Source: Bacteroidota bacterium
GTDB taxonomy: Bacteria > Bacteroidota > Bacteroidia > Bacteroidales > JAAUTT01
Length of the DNA stretch: 64,000 nucleotides
Assembly: GCA_030706405.1 (NCBI GenBank)
Contig: JAUZOO010000005.1
Location: forward strand, 62,001 to 126,000
Direction: 5' to 3'
Below are positions 44,368 through 53,700 of the stretch, piece after piece; position 1 is the first letter of the stretch; the number at the start of each line of letters is the position of its first letter. Made by a program: the position numbers and the translations under genes. The notes under the pieces were generated by a model. That model was not told the origin of the DNA and made no database searches. It saw only the letters and a program-made list of their open reading frames with translations.

Positions 44368-45006
44368 ATGTTAATTGCAGGCCTTACAGGTGGAAGCGGA
44401 TCAGGAAAGACGACACTGGCACAACAACTCGTAGCAAAATTGCCGGAAGGATCTATATGCGTAATTCCCATGGACGCATATTACAAAGACCATGGGCACC
44501 TAACCCGTAAAGAAAAACTTTTGCACAATTTTGACCATCCCGATTCGATTGATTTTGATCTTTTAAACCTTCACCTGCGGAGCCTTAAAATGAACATTTC
44601 GATAGAAAGACCTGTTTATTCCTATATTACATGCTCGCGCCAATCCCAAACGGTAGTTGTTTCGCCGGCAAAAATTGTTCTGCTCGACGGTCTTCTGGCC
44701 CTATCGGACGAACACCTGCGGGAGATTCTCGATCTAAAAATCTTTTTAGAAGTTTCAGAAAATATACGCAAAGAACGGACTATACGGCGCGACATGGAAG
44801 AGCGAGGCCGTACACGCAAAGCTGTTGAAGAACGGTTTTACCATACGGTACAACCAATGCACGATGCCTTTATTGAGCCTTCCAAACAATTCGCCGACAT
44901 TGTCATCAACGGAAATTCTGATGATATTGAATCAACAACCGATACATTAAAGAACTTCCTGTTATCCTATCTGCAAACTGCTTTAATGCACAAACAACAT
45001 CTTTAA
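44368..45006 (+). CDS. udk: Uridine kinase
   Basis: A 212-residue P-loop kinase that phosphorylates uridine or cytidine. Walker A is GLTGGSGSGKTT at the N-terminus. DAYYKDHGHLTRKEKLLHNF and FDHPDSIDFDLL are the uridine-kinase nucleoside-binding blocks, and VLLDGLLAL is the Walker B region. The start is ATG 44368 next to the P-loop; the frame opening at TTG 44344 adds eight unrelated residues. It begins a plus-strand run with the methyltransferase (11 bases later) and the exonuclease. Confidence 0.88.
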   Translation: MLIAGLTGGSGSGKTTLAQQLVAKLPEGSICVIPMDAYYKDHGHLTRKEKLLHNFDHPDSIDFDLLNLHLRSLKMNISIERPVYSYITCSRQSQTVVVSPAKIVLLDGLLALSDEHLREILDLKIFLEVSENIRKERTIRRDMEERGRTRKAVEERFYHTVQPMHDAFIEPSKQFADIVINGNSDDIESTTDTLKNFLLSYLQTALMHKQHL

Positions 45007-45017
45007 ATTCATTTTCC

Positions 45018-45635
45018 ATGATAAACGAATTCGACAGCCGGGCCCAGGATTGGGATAAAGACATTACCCATTTTGAACGAGCGCAGGTTATCGCCAACGA
45101 GCTACTGGCCATGGTACCGCTAAACCCCAATATTAAAAAAGCGCTGGAATACGGTGCCGGCACGGGACTACTAAGTTTTAACCTGACCGAATTTTTTGAC
45201 GAAATTACCATGATGGACAGCTCCTCTGAAATGGTAAACGTGATGCGCGACAAAATATCGGCCACCCAAATCAAAAAAATGAAACCGGTGTTTATTGATC
45301 TCGAAAAAGTAGATTATCCTACCACTTTCGACATCATTTATACACAAATGACGCTACACCATATTGAACAACCTGTTAGCCTACTCGAAAAATTCTATAA
45401 AATGCTAAATCCCGGAGGAACCGTAGCTATTGTAGATTTATACAAGGAAGATGGGTCGTTTCATGGCCCCAATTTTAACGGACACCTGGGCTTTGACCCT
45501 CAATACTTATACAACATTTTAACAATTAGCGGATTTAAAAATATTCGCCACAAGACCTGTTATACAATCCGGAAGACTGTTCAATCGGGAGAAATCAAGG
45601 ACTTCCCGTTGTTCCTGATTATTGCCGAAAAATAA
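45018..45635 (+). CDS. Class I SAM-dependent methyltransferase
   Basis: A 205-residue methyltransferase. Motif I ALEYGAGTGLLSF lies near residue 38, the acidic motif II region is MMDSSSEMV, and GGTVAIVDLYKEDG is the post-motif region typical of UbiE-like small-molecule methyltransferases. The substrate is unknown. It follows udk by 11 bases and is probably in the same operon. Confidence 0.85.
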   Translation: MINEFDSRAQDWDKDITHFERAQVIANELLAMVPLNPNIKKALEYGAGTGLLSFNLTEFFDEITMMDSSSEMVNVMRDKISATQIKKMKPVFIDLEKVDYPTTFDIIYTQMTLHHIEQPVSLLEKFYKMLNPGGTVAIVDLYKEDGSFHGPNFNGHLGFDPQYLYNILTISGFKNIRHKTCYTIRKTVQSGEIKDFPLFLIIAEK

Positions 45636-45665
45636 ACGCTATTTTTAATAAACCTACATTTCGTT

Positions 45666-46400
45666 ATGCTCGAAAACATTCGCCCCGACGAAGTACTGTT
45701 TCTCGATATTGAAACTGTACCGCAACAATCCTCTTTCGAAAACCTCGATGAAAGCTTCCAGCACTTGTGGAATAAAAAATCGGCCTTTTTTCGCAAACCC
45801 GAAGAAACGGCTGCTGAAGTTTATGCCCGGGCAGGAATCTATGCTGAATTTGGGAAAATAGTATGCATCTCTACGGGGTACATGCACATCATCAACGGGG
45901 AATATGGATTTCGAATAAAATCATTTTTTGGCCACGACGAACATAAATTATTGTACGATTTTGCAGAGATGCTCTCGACTTATACGTCCAAACGCAACAT
46001 CTTTCTTTGCGCCCACAATGGTAAGGAATTCGACTTTCCGTACATTGCCCGCCGAATGCTAATCAACAGCATAAATCTCCCCAAAGCCCTCGACATCGCC
46101 GGTAAAAAGCCTTGGGAAACAACGTTTATCGACACGCTGGAACTATGGAAATTTGGCGATTACAAGAGCTATACCTCGCTCGAACTGTTAACCAAAATCT
46201 TCGGTATCCCCACGCCCAAAGACGATATTGACGGCAGCATGGTAGCTCATGTTTACTGGCAGGAACAGAATATTGACCGTATTGCCGTTTATTGCGAAAA
46301 AGATGTGGTTGCGATAGCCCAGCTATTTCTACGCTACCGCAATGAACCTTTAATCAAAGAGGCGAATATTCAATCAATTACTTCGTTTCAGCATACGTAA
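45666..46400 (+). CDS. PolB-like 3'-5' exonuclease
   Basis: A 244-residue DEDD-type exonuclease of the group related to DNA polymerase B exonuclease domains. Exo I is FLDIETVPQ near residue 12, Exo II is CAHNGKEFDFPYI, and Exo III is YCEKDVVAIAQLF, giving the four acidic metal ligands. It could act in DNA repair or RNA processing. Its TAA stop directly abuts the stop of the convergent GH31 gene. Confidence 0.85.
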   Translation: MLENIRPDEVLFLDIETVPQQSSFENLDESFQHLWNKKSAFFRKPEETAAEVYARAGIYAEFGKIVCISTGYMHIINGEYGFRIKSFFGHDEHKLLYDFAEMLSTYTSKRNIFLCAHNGKEFDFPYIARRMLINSINLPKALDIAGKKPWETTFIDTLELWKFGDYKSYTSLELLTKIFGIPTPKDDIDGSMVAHVYWQEQNIDRIAVYCEKDVVAIAQLFLRYRNEPLIKEANIQSITSFQHT

Positions 46401-48557
46401 TTATTGCTGAAGCATAAACTTCCAGGTAACCTTACCAATATTATCGGGTTTGGCTTTTTCGGGTTTTGAAATAGTGCCGGAAGGCTTGCCCTTGGCGTCG
46501 GAAGCTATTTCAATTTCGCGCCACGAATACATTCCCTTTTCATAATCGAAGGTCTCGCCATCGTCGTCATACAGCTTATAACTGGCTGCTTTTGTGCCGT
46601 AATAACAAATTTCGAGGTTGTATTTCTGACCGGCTGTGGGAGCGTGTAACATAGGCTGCATCATGGGAATGATACCGCCATCTTTCACGAACACCGGAAT
46701 TCGCCCCAGGCCCGGTGTAACTTTAATAATTTCACCATCCCCGGCATATTTACCCGTATAAAAATCGTACCATTTACCTTTGGGAAGAATCACATCGCGC
46801 GTGGTTTGACCTTTAAACATAGGCGCAACCAAAAGATACTCGCCAGTCATATACTGGTCTTTGATTTCCTTCAGTACCGCTTCGGAGTAAGGGTCTTCGT
46901 TCAGATTTTCAGCTTTCTGCTCCAATTTTGCTTTGGATGTAAAGCCAGGCTCAAGGTTCATAGCCCGAAAAGGCGGAGTCCCTTCGTAGTGATATTTGGC
47001 AAACTCGCTGTACAGATAAGGCATCAACTGCATCCGGAGCATGGCGTAATACTTCACATCTTTCTCCACATCGGGAAACGACCAGGGTTTTGTACCGCTT
47101 GACCACGCATTGACCATGGCCATTGGCGAAAAGCAAACGGACTGAATACGCCGGAGCCATTCTTCGCTACTTTTCGAGCTGCGCACCTCCGGAGTCCAGA
47201 GAACTCCGCAGAAGCCGCTGTTAGTAAGGGCTGTGATAAAATCCTCGTGACTATAATAATCGTCGTAAATAACATACGGAAACGAAGCTCCTCCGCCATT
47301 GGATGCCCTGACCAATCCGAACGTACGAGTATTTTGCTGACGATAAAGTCGCGATGTAATTTTCTGAAGCATCAACCCATACGTCTGACGAATTTGTTCG
47401 GCGCTATTACCGGACGGGAATTTGGCCACATCGGGCCATAGATAGCGGTCATAACCATCGCATTCGTCAATTTTATAGCCACTCACACCAAGACTCACCT
47501 GATCGTTAAACAACTGATTGGTCAGTATTTTTTGAGGTTCGGGCATGGAATAATCGGGTACTACCCCACCCCATACCGTATGCGATCCCAGATAAGGCTG
47601 TAAGGCTTGATACATGGGAGATTCAGGAGAAACGTAAGGGTTTGTCCAAAGATTAACGCGAATACCCATATTTTTCATTGTTTTTACAAACAAGGCAGGG
47701 TCGGGATAACGGGTTTTATCCCATTCGAATGTACAAGGATAGGCCTTGCTTTGCCATCCCGGTTCGAGACCGATAAAATCGAGCGGATAGCCCTTTTCGG
47801 CAAAAGCTTTTGCTTCCTCAACCGCATCGTTTGCCGTATAAAGCGTTTTTACGCGTTGGGTAAAACCGAGTCCCCAACGAGGAGGCAGACAGCCGCCACC
47901 GCAATAGAGGTTGTAACGCCGTACAGCATCGAGCGCTGTTGGTCCGCCAAACACATAAATTTCCACGCCTTCGGCAGGAACCTGCATCTCCACGGCATCG
48001 GAGTACGGCCGCGACGTCCATTTCTTATCCGTATTACGGTCGCGTGGAGCCGGAGCGTTAGGACTGTCTTTTCGCACTGCCGAACCTGCCCAAACTTTAA
48101 TATAACGGGCACTATTCACGAAAACGCCGTACCCTTTATCGGAAACATAAAACGGTACAGGGGCGTGAGTACGGCCATTATCGGCACCTCCGTAATGGTC
48201 GACATGCAATTGCAGGATTTTACCACGCTGATAGACACTCTGAAAGTTAAGCCCAAAACCAAAAATTTGTTCGTCCTTATCAAGCGGGAAACGAAGCGAA
48301 ACCTGACAGTTAGCGGCTTCAGCAGCAATATCGCCTGTTGCCAGCGGAAACTTCGTTTTTCCGAGTTTTGCAATAGCCTCAATATTGGGCTGAATCTCGG
48401 CCACCTTAAATAAATCGAATGCATCGGGAGCACCCACAATAGTCTTCCATACTCCCGGAGCCACTTCTGTCCACGTTAATGACTGAGAAAAAGCCCCTTG
48501 ACTATACAACGAAATTAAAAGACAAGCTAATATTTTTGATATATTACTGATTTTCAT
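46401..48557 (-). CDS. GH31 alpha-glucosidase/alpha-xylosidase family enzyme
   Basis: A 718-residue exported glycoside hydrolase with a signal peptide (ILACLLISLYSQGAFS). The N-terminal beta-sandwich leads into the TIM barrel (WGLGFTQRVKTLYTANDAVE). The nucleophile Asp lies in GYKIDECDGYD near residue 362 and the probable acid/base in YDDYYSHEDF. Distal beta domains close the C-terminus. GH31 enzymes remove alpha-linked glucose, xylose or galactose; specificity is not clear. It is the last gene of the carbohydrate operon. Confidence 0.9.
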   Translation of the reverse strand: MKISNISKILACLLISLYSQGAFSQSLTWTEVAPGVWKTIVGAPDAFDLFKVAEIQPNIEAIAKLGKTKFPLATGDIAAEAANCQVSLRFPLDKDEQIFGFGLNFQSVYQRGKILQLHVDHYGGADNGRTHAPVPFYVSDKGYGVFVNSARYIKVWAGSAVRKDSPNAPAPRDRNTDKKWTSRPYSDAVEMQVPAEGVEIYVFGGPTALDAVRRYNLYCGGGCLPPRWGLGFTQRVKTLYTANDAVEEAKAFAEKGYPLDFIGLEPGWQSKAYPCTFEWDKTRYPDPALFVKTMKNMGIRVNLWTNPYVSPESPMYQALQPYLGSHTVWGGVVPDYSMPEPQKILTNQLFNDQVSLGVSGYKIDECDGYDRYLWPDVAKFPSGNSAEQIRQTYGLMLQKITSRLYRQQNTRTFGLVRASNGGGASFPYVIYDDYYSHEDFITALTNSGFCGVLWTPEVRSSKSSEEWLRRIQSVCFSPMAMVNAWSSGTKPWSFPDVEKDVKYYAMLRMQLMPYLYSEFAKYHYEGTPPFRAMNLEPGFTSKAKLEQKAENLNEDPYSEAVLKEIKDQYMTGEYLLVAPMFKGQTTRDVILPKGKWYDFYTGKYAGDGEIIKVTPGLGRIPVFVKDGGIIPMMQPMLHAPTAGQKYNLEICYYGTKAASYKLYDDDGETFDYEKGMYSWREIEIASDAKGKPSGTISKPEKAKPDNIGKVTWKFMLQQ

Positions 48558-48602
48558 ACTATAAATTTATAATAGAACATTAAATCTTTATACAGACAAC
48601 CT

Positions 48603-49739
48603 CTACCGAAGCAAAGCTGTTGCACACCATAACATCGGCGCCTGCCCGTGCATATCGCCCGTTATTCGTTTACGGTTGAGATAAAACCTACGGTCATTTC
48701 GTTTGTTGGTTCCTTCACAGACATCCTTTACATCGCCATTTTCGTTAATGTACGAAACCAATGCCAGCCAAGCCTTTCGGGCAGCTGGCCCAAAAGTTTT
48801 CTTGTCGAGCCAGCCATTCTTCACCCCGGTAATCAAGGCAAAAGTGAACATTGCAGAACCGGAAGTCTCTGGCCATGCCTCTGGGTCATCGATAAGTTGG
48901 CGCCACATTCCATCCGGTAATTGATATTTTAGGAGCGAAGCCATCATCTTAAGATAGCCCTCCTTAATCTTTGCTCTTTCGGGATGATTTTTGGGCAATG
49001 AACGCAATAGTTCGGCCATTCCGACAGCCATCCAACCATTTCCCCGTCCCCAGAAGAAAGGTGCATCGGGTGCATGATAAAACAACCCGTTGGGGCGTTG
49101 CAACGAATCAAGATACGCGACCATTTCTTTTGCAGCACGGTTTATGTATTTTTCGTCGCCGGTGGCACGGTATGCCTGGGTTTGAACAGCCGTTATCATA
49201 AACATATCGTCAATCCAGAAACGGGTTTGCCAGGTTAACCCTCGCCTGTAAAACGTATGAGATTCAGGAGTAACGCGGGGTCCTTCGGGTGGTCCCCATT
49301 GTTTATCGGCAATGCGTTTACCCAATGCCAGGTATTTCTGTTCTTTGGTTTGAATATACAATTCGAGCGGAACCGATCCGAAAACCGTATAATCCACATG
49401 GTCAGAAACTGGAATCATGGAAGAATCGGCTCCGAAAAAAGGCTCAAACCGTTGGGCAAGCTTTAATGTTAAAGGTTTGTCACCACTTACCCTGGCAAAA
49501 GTTAAAGCCCCATACCACGCACAGACTTCGGGATAGGTAATTACTTTAGGAGGCGTGGGCTTTCCATAGTTTGTGTGCGGCGTGGCCACAAAATGTTCGG
49601 CAAGGCGTTTACCAACTTCCTGTGGTGAACAACCTTTTGGCCAGTTCCGGAGGTCGGAACTCTGTGTATAACCATTTCCTATGCTAAGGGTTATCATCAT
49701 AAGAACAACTGCAATAGCTTTGATATTTTTTAAGATCAT
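48603..49739 (-). CDS. GH105/GH88 unsaturated glycuronyl hydrolase 1
   Basis: A 378-residue exported (alpha/alpha)6-barrel enzyme with a signal peptide (AIAVVLMMITLSIGNGYTQ). RFWIDDMFMITAVQTQAYR near residue 175 holds the catalytic Asp, and FFWGRGNGWMAVGMAELL is the conserved YteR-type block. Such enzymes hydrate the unsaturated uronic acid left by polysaccharide lyases and release the next sugar. It is co-directional with GH43-like and GH31 genes. Confidence 0.9.
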   Translation of the reverse strand: MILKNIKAIAVVLMMITLSIGNGYTQSSDLRNWPKGCSPQEVGKRLAEHFVATPHTNYGKPTPPKVITYPEVCAWYGALTFARVSGDKPLTLKLAQRFEPFFGADSSMIPVSDHVDYTVFGSVPLELYIQTKEQKYLALGKRIADKQWGPPEGPRVTPESHTFYRRGLTWQTRFWIDDMFMITAVQTQAYRATGDEKYINRAAKEMVAYLDSLQRPNGLFYHAPDAPFFWGRGNGWMAVGMAELLRSLPKNHPERAKIKEGYLKMMASLLKYQLPDGMWRQLIDDPEAWPETSGSAMFTFALITGVKNGWLDKKTFGPAARKAWLALVSYINENGDVKDVCEGTNKRNDRRFYLNRKRITGDMHGQAPMLWCATALLR

Positions 49740-49822
49740 CGTTTATTATTTCAAGTTTTTACTGTTCGACTTTAACATTGATCCTGTTGAAGTTTTATAA
49801 GATTTTGTTGGTGTTTAGATTT

Positions 49823-50788
49823 TTAAGGTACATAATTATCCACAGGCTGCACCACAATACGGGCCGAGCCAACCTGTGGCAGACAGGTTGAGAAAAAAGC
49901 TGTCACCTCATTGTTTTCATTTACAAAAACAAAAGGACGCTCCCTGCGACTAAAAACTTCGGAAGTTCCATCGTCGTAAACAACATTCTTTGTGAACACC
50001 GGTTCTTTAGATACCAAGGTATATGAGACACCATCTTTCGAAAAGTATTGTGCCCCGGCTTTAAAAGTACCGGTAGCCTTTGCCTTCCAGTCGTTACAAA
50101 GCATGTTGTACTGATTATTTGCCCACCAGATGGTTGGGTCTTCGAGCTCATAATCGTTGGGCAGGACGTTTGCCCCGTTGTTCAGCAGTTTGTATTCGCC
50201 CTTAAAAACAGGAGCTGTAAATGCTATGGCAATGTTCATTTTATCTTTGCCTTCGCCCCTGCCAATGACGTAAACACTTTTATCCGCGTTTACCAGTATT
50301 GCAGGGTTGGTAACTTTCATCGCGGGGTTATCAATGCGCGTCCACGGGCCGGTAATCTTATCGGAGTAGGCATATCCGGTTTCATTTTTCGACGAAATGT
50401 AATACAGCACATAAGTTGACCCGGATTTCACGATCTTTACGTTATGCACGCGGTCGTTATCCCAAAAGCCATCGCGCTTGGTCAGTACCACTTCTGCGAA
50501 AGTATAGGGACCATATAAGTTTTTTGAAGTAGCGCGTACACACTCCGAGAACTTGGTCCATCCTCCCATTCCGTATCTGGCAGGCCAGCGGGAACAGAAC
50601 ATGTGATAGGTGTCGCCAACTTTTATAACCGAGGGACACCAAAGGTAAAAGCTGTCCATTTTAAAACCACCCTCTTTAACGGCAGGTTTCATAAATTCTT
50701 TAAGACTGTGCGGCTGTGCTTTTACCGGCATTCTACTCACTAAAGCGACCATCACTACCACACATAAAAAACCTATCTTCATTTTCAT
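49823..50788 (-). CDS. GH43-like five-bladed beta-propeller protein
   Basis: An exported protein of about 321 residues. The start is set at ATG 50788 directly before the signal peptide (KIGFLCVVVMVALVSRMPV); the longer frame would overlap the preceding gene. FYLWCPSVIKVGDTYHMFCS and KITGPWTRIDNPAMKVTNPA are propeller blades of the GH43/GH32 clan type. Likely roles are removal of arabinose, xylose or galactose side chains. The three acidic residues cannot be placed with certainty, so a non-catalytic propeller remains possible. Confidence 0.75.
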   Translation of the reverse strand: MKMKIGFLCVVVMVALVSRMPVKAQPHSLKEFMKPAVKEGGFKMDSFYLWCPSVIKVGDTYHMFCSRWPARYGMGGWTKFSECVRATSKNLYGPYTFAEVVLTKRDGFWDNDRVHNVKIVKSGSTYVLYYISSKNETGYAYSDKITGPWTRIDNPAMKVTNPAILVNADKSVYVIGRGEGKDKMNIAIAFTAPVFKGEYKLLNNGANVLPNDYELEDPTIWWANNQYNMLCNDWKAKATGTFKAGAQYFSKDGVSYTLVSKEPVFTKNVVYDDGTSEVFSRRERPFVFVNENNEVTAFFSTCLPQVGSARIVVQPVDNYVP

Positions 50789-50798
50789 ATTTTCAATA

Positions 50799-53700
50799 TT
50801 ATTTACTACTGACACTAAGAATCTTAACCTGTCTTTCTTTTGCTTCCGGAGAAACATTTAAACGGTTAACCTTCCCGTTCTGATAATCGCACTCTACGGT
50901 TGTCTGATTCAATCCGTAGAGCTTAAACGATACGTTCCACTCCTTAGGCCAGGCAGGGAAAAGGTAGAGGCTATCGGATTGGCTGTAAAGCAACATATTC
51001 TGCAAACCAATCATTCCCGAACCACCCCAGTTATGATCGGGAATCCAGTCGTGGCCAGGACCAAAAAATGCGGTAAACTTCAGGTTAGCATTTTTGTCGC
51101 TAAGTTTTTCGACGATAAGTCGTTTTGCATCATCGGTACGACCCATGACTGCGGCATAAATGGGCGTACACATCCAGCTCCAGAATTCTAATGCCGACCG
51201 ACGGTTTTCCGGCAGATTCTCCCAAGTGTTTACGGCTTCTTCCAGGCCTTCCTTCTTTTGCGTATGAAACAGTCCATAAGGCCAAACCGTGTACATCTCG
51301 GGAAAATCGGTTGCGTTGTAAACTTTGCCATATTCCCGGGCCGGTTTAATAACCCGTTTGCCGTTGCGCATTTCGTAGTTTATGTCGGGAATGTGCTTTT
51401 GAAAGGATGCAAACCACTCCTTCGTTGCGGCCGGAATAACCCCAACCGGAAAGGATAAAATCTCAGCAGTTACGCGCTGCAACCCGGTAACCACTTCGAC
51501 AGGATCGGTGGCTTCGGAAAACAACTCAAGACTGTTGAGCGGGAACAACACCAGTTTGCCATTATCGTTATATTCTTTGCCGGTGCGGTTCCGGTTTTCC
51601 ATGCGATAATGCTCATCGTAAAACCGGACAACAGATTCAATAAAAGGTAAATATGTACGAATATCGCCACCCGAATATTTTGCCCATTGAATAGCCATAT
51701 AAGCAAATTCAATTTGCATGGACAAGTGATATTTTAAATGAGCGGGGCGCATGGAACCATCCGGCGAAGCGAGCCAATTGACCGGCAGTCCGCTCAAATC
51801 CAATGGCTCAAAAAAAGCTGCACCACCGTGATTCCAATAGGCTTTGGAACGAGCCTCGGCCACCGGCAGGCGTTGCGCATAGAAATCGAGCGAAGGAAGC
51901 ATCAGGTCGAAATCGCCAGAACCAAGACCAGACCATCCGATTAGCCTCTGATTTTGGGCCATGAAAAGATTTCCCCATCGCCGATAATCGGGCGTAACTT
52001 TGTCGCTTACTTTATACTGTGCCGTAAAATGTTTGATTGATTCCGATGCTGGAGGATCGGTTGTAAAAATTCCGCCGTTAAATTTCAACGGAAGACGGCC
52101 ATCGCGGTTGCATGCCCACATATACCGGAAAAGCTGATAATTTTTCCCTACCTGCCATCCCTGATCGGCTTGGCCTCCTTCCGGATTTATAAAGATATAG
52201 CTCCGTTGCCAGAAATCGGACCACCACTTTTGGGTGACAGCCCATGATTCATCGACTTTTTCCGTGGCTTTTTTGAAGCTGATATTCAGTTGCTGTTTCC
52301 ATTTCTTCAAGTCCGGCTCCTGCTTTACCTGCGGAACGACAACAACATCAAACTCCCTGGCGGGTTTATCAGACCGAAGATGCCAGGCGTTGCCCGACCA
52401 GCGCTGCCATTGAACCGGCTCGGAACCGTCGGCCACCAATCCGTTGCCGGAAATCATTCCGCCGAAAATTAAGTCGTGAGAAAAATCATGGATACTATTT
52501 TTATAATCACCAAACTTTTGCTTTTCAATCAATTGATTTACGATCAGCCGATTATTTTTATTCTGATGATACCATACGATGAAATTTTTCTTTTGCTCAA
52601 TCACATCGGGCAGTACGTACGATTTTCCTCTAAAATTATAATTTCCCAGGTTAACGGAGTCTGCCCTATCCCGCCACGTAGCAAACGAAGCTTTTACCTC
52701 AACCGGTTGAGAGGCTTCGGCACGAATATGCAGCGCCGGTTGGTTCACATCGAACCAAAGGTGCACCTTGCCTTCCATTCCCGATTTTGTTTTACCGGTA
52801 ATGATAATCTGACTATGAAATAAATCCAGTTCCTGCTTAAAATCCGAGCCGGGTTCAAAGGGATTGGGGCTGAGATGAAGACGCACACAGCCAAGTTTGA
52901 GCAAATCGGCATTTTCGTCGTAACATTCGTTGTTTGCCAGATATAAAAAAACGTCGCCATCCTGCACCCAAACATTGGCGCCATTACCCTTACTTCCGCT
53001 AAGGGGCATCGATTCGGGCGACGATTTCGATTGCGCGGTCCACACAGGATTGTATGCTGCCAGTTGTTTTTGAATAGCCGCTTCGTCCCAGCCGGAAACC
53101 AACGACCTCAGCTTGTTCACTTTTTTGTCGGCGCTTTCGGATTTCATCCTTCGAACCTCTTCCTTCGAATAGAGCGTTGAACATTCCGGATACGAGGTTT
53201 TCAACTCTTCATAATCTTTCCAGGCTTTATCATATTCATCAATCCATTTTGTCAGTTCTGCTTTACCACGGGTTCCCTTTTCGACGGCGGCAAGATTAAA
53301 TACCGATCGATAAATGCGGTACAGGCACAAGCCATATTTCGACGAAACCACGGTATAGTTTCCGGTTGCCTTATCGGGAAAACTGATTTCTTTAGACAGC
53401 TTTACAATTTGCTGCCACATTGCCACGGATTCGTCTTTTTCGCGAAGAATATCATCCACAGCCTGAGTATTATCGGGCAATACAGGCCAACCGATATACT
53501 GGTCGCGGGTCCACCACGGATTCATATTTTGGCTGACACTACGAATCCCGCGAATGACGGCATCGGCAGATAACAGGCTTAATTTGCGAAACTTAACACA
53601 ATCCGTATCGGAAAGATGCAGAACCTGCGAGGCATATCTGTTAAAAATGGATTCTTCAGGCTCTGCGGGGTTATTGGCCCATTGCGCCATCACCCAGGCA

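Noticed and set aside
47607-48413. 268-codon plus-strand frame within the GH31 gene.
   Set aside because: It lies fully opposite a well-supported GH31 coding sequence and has no recognisable domain; a reading shadow.
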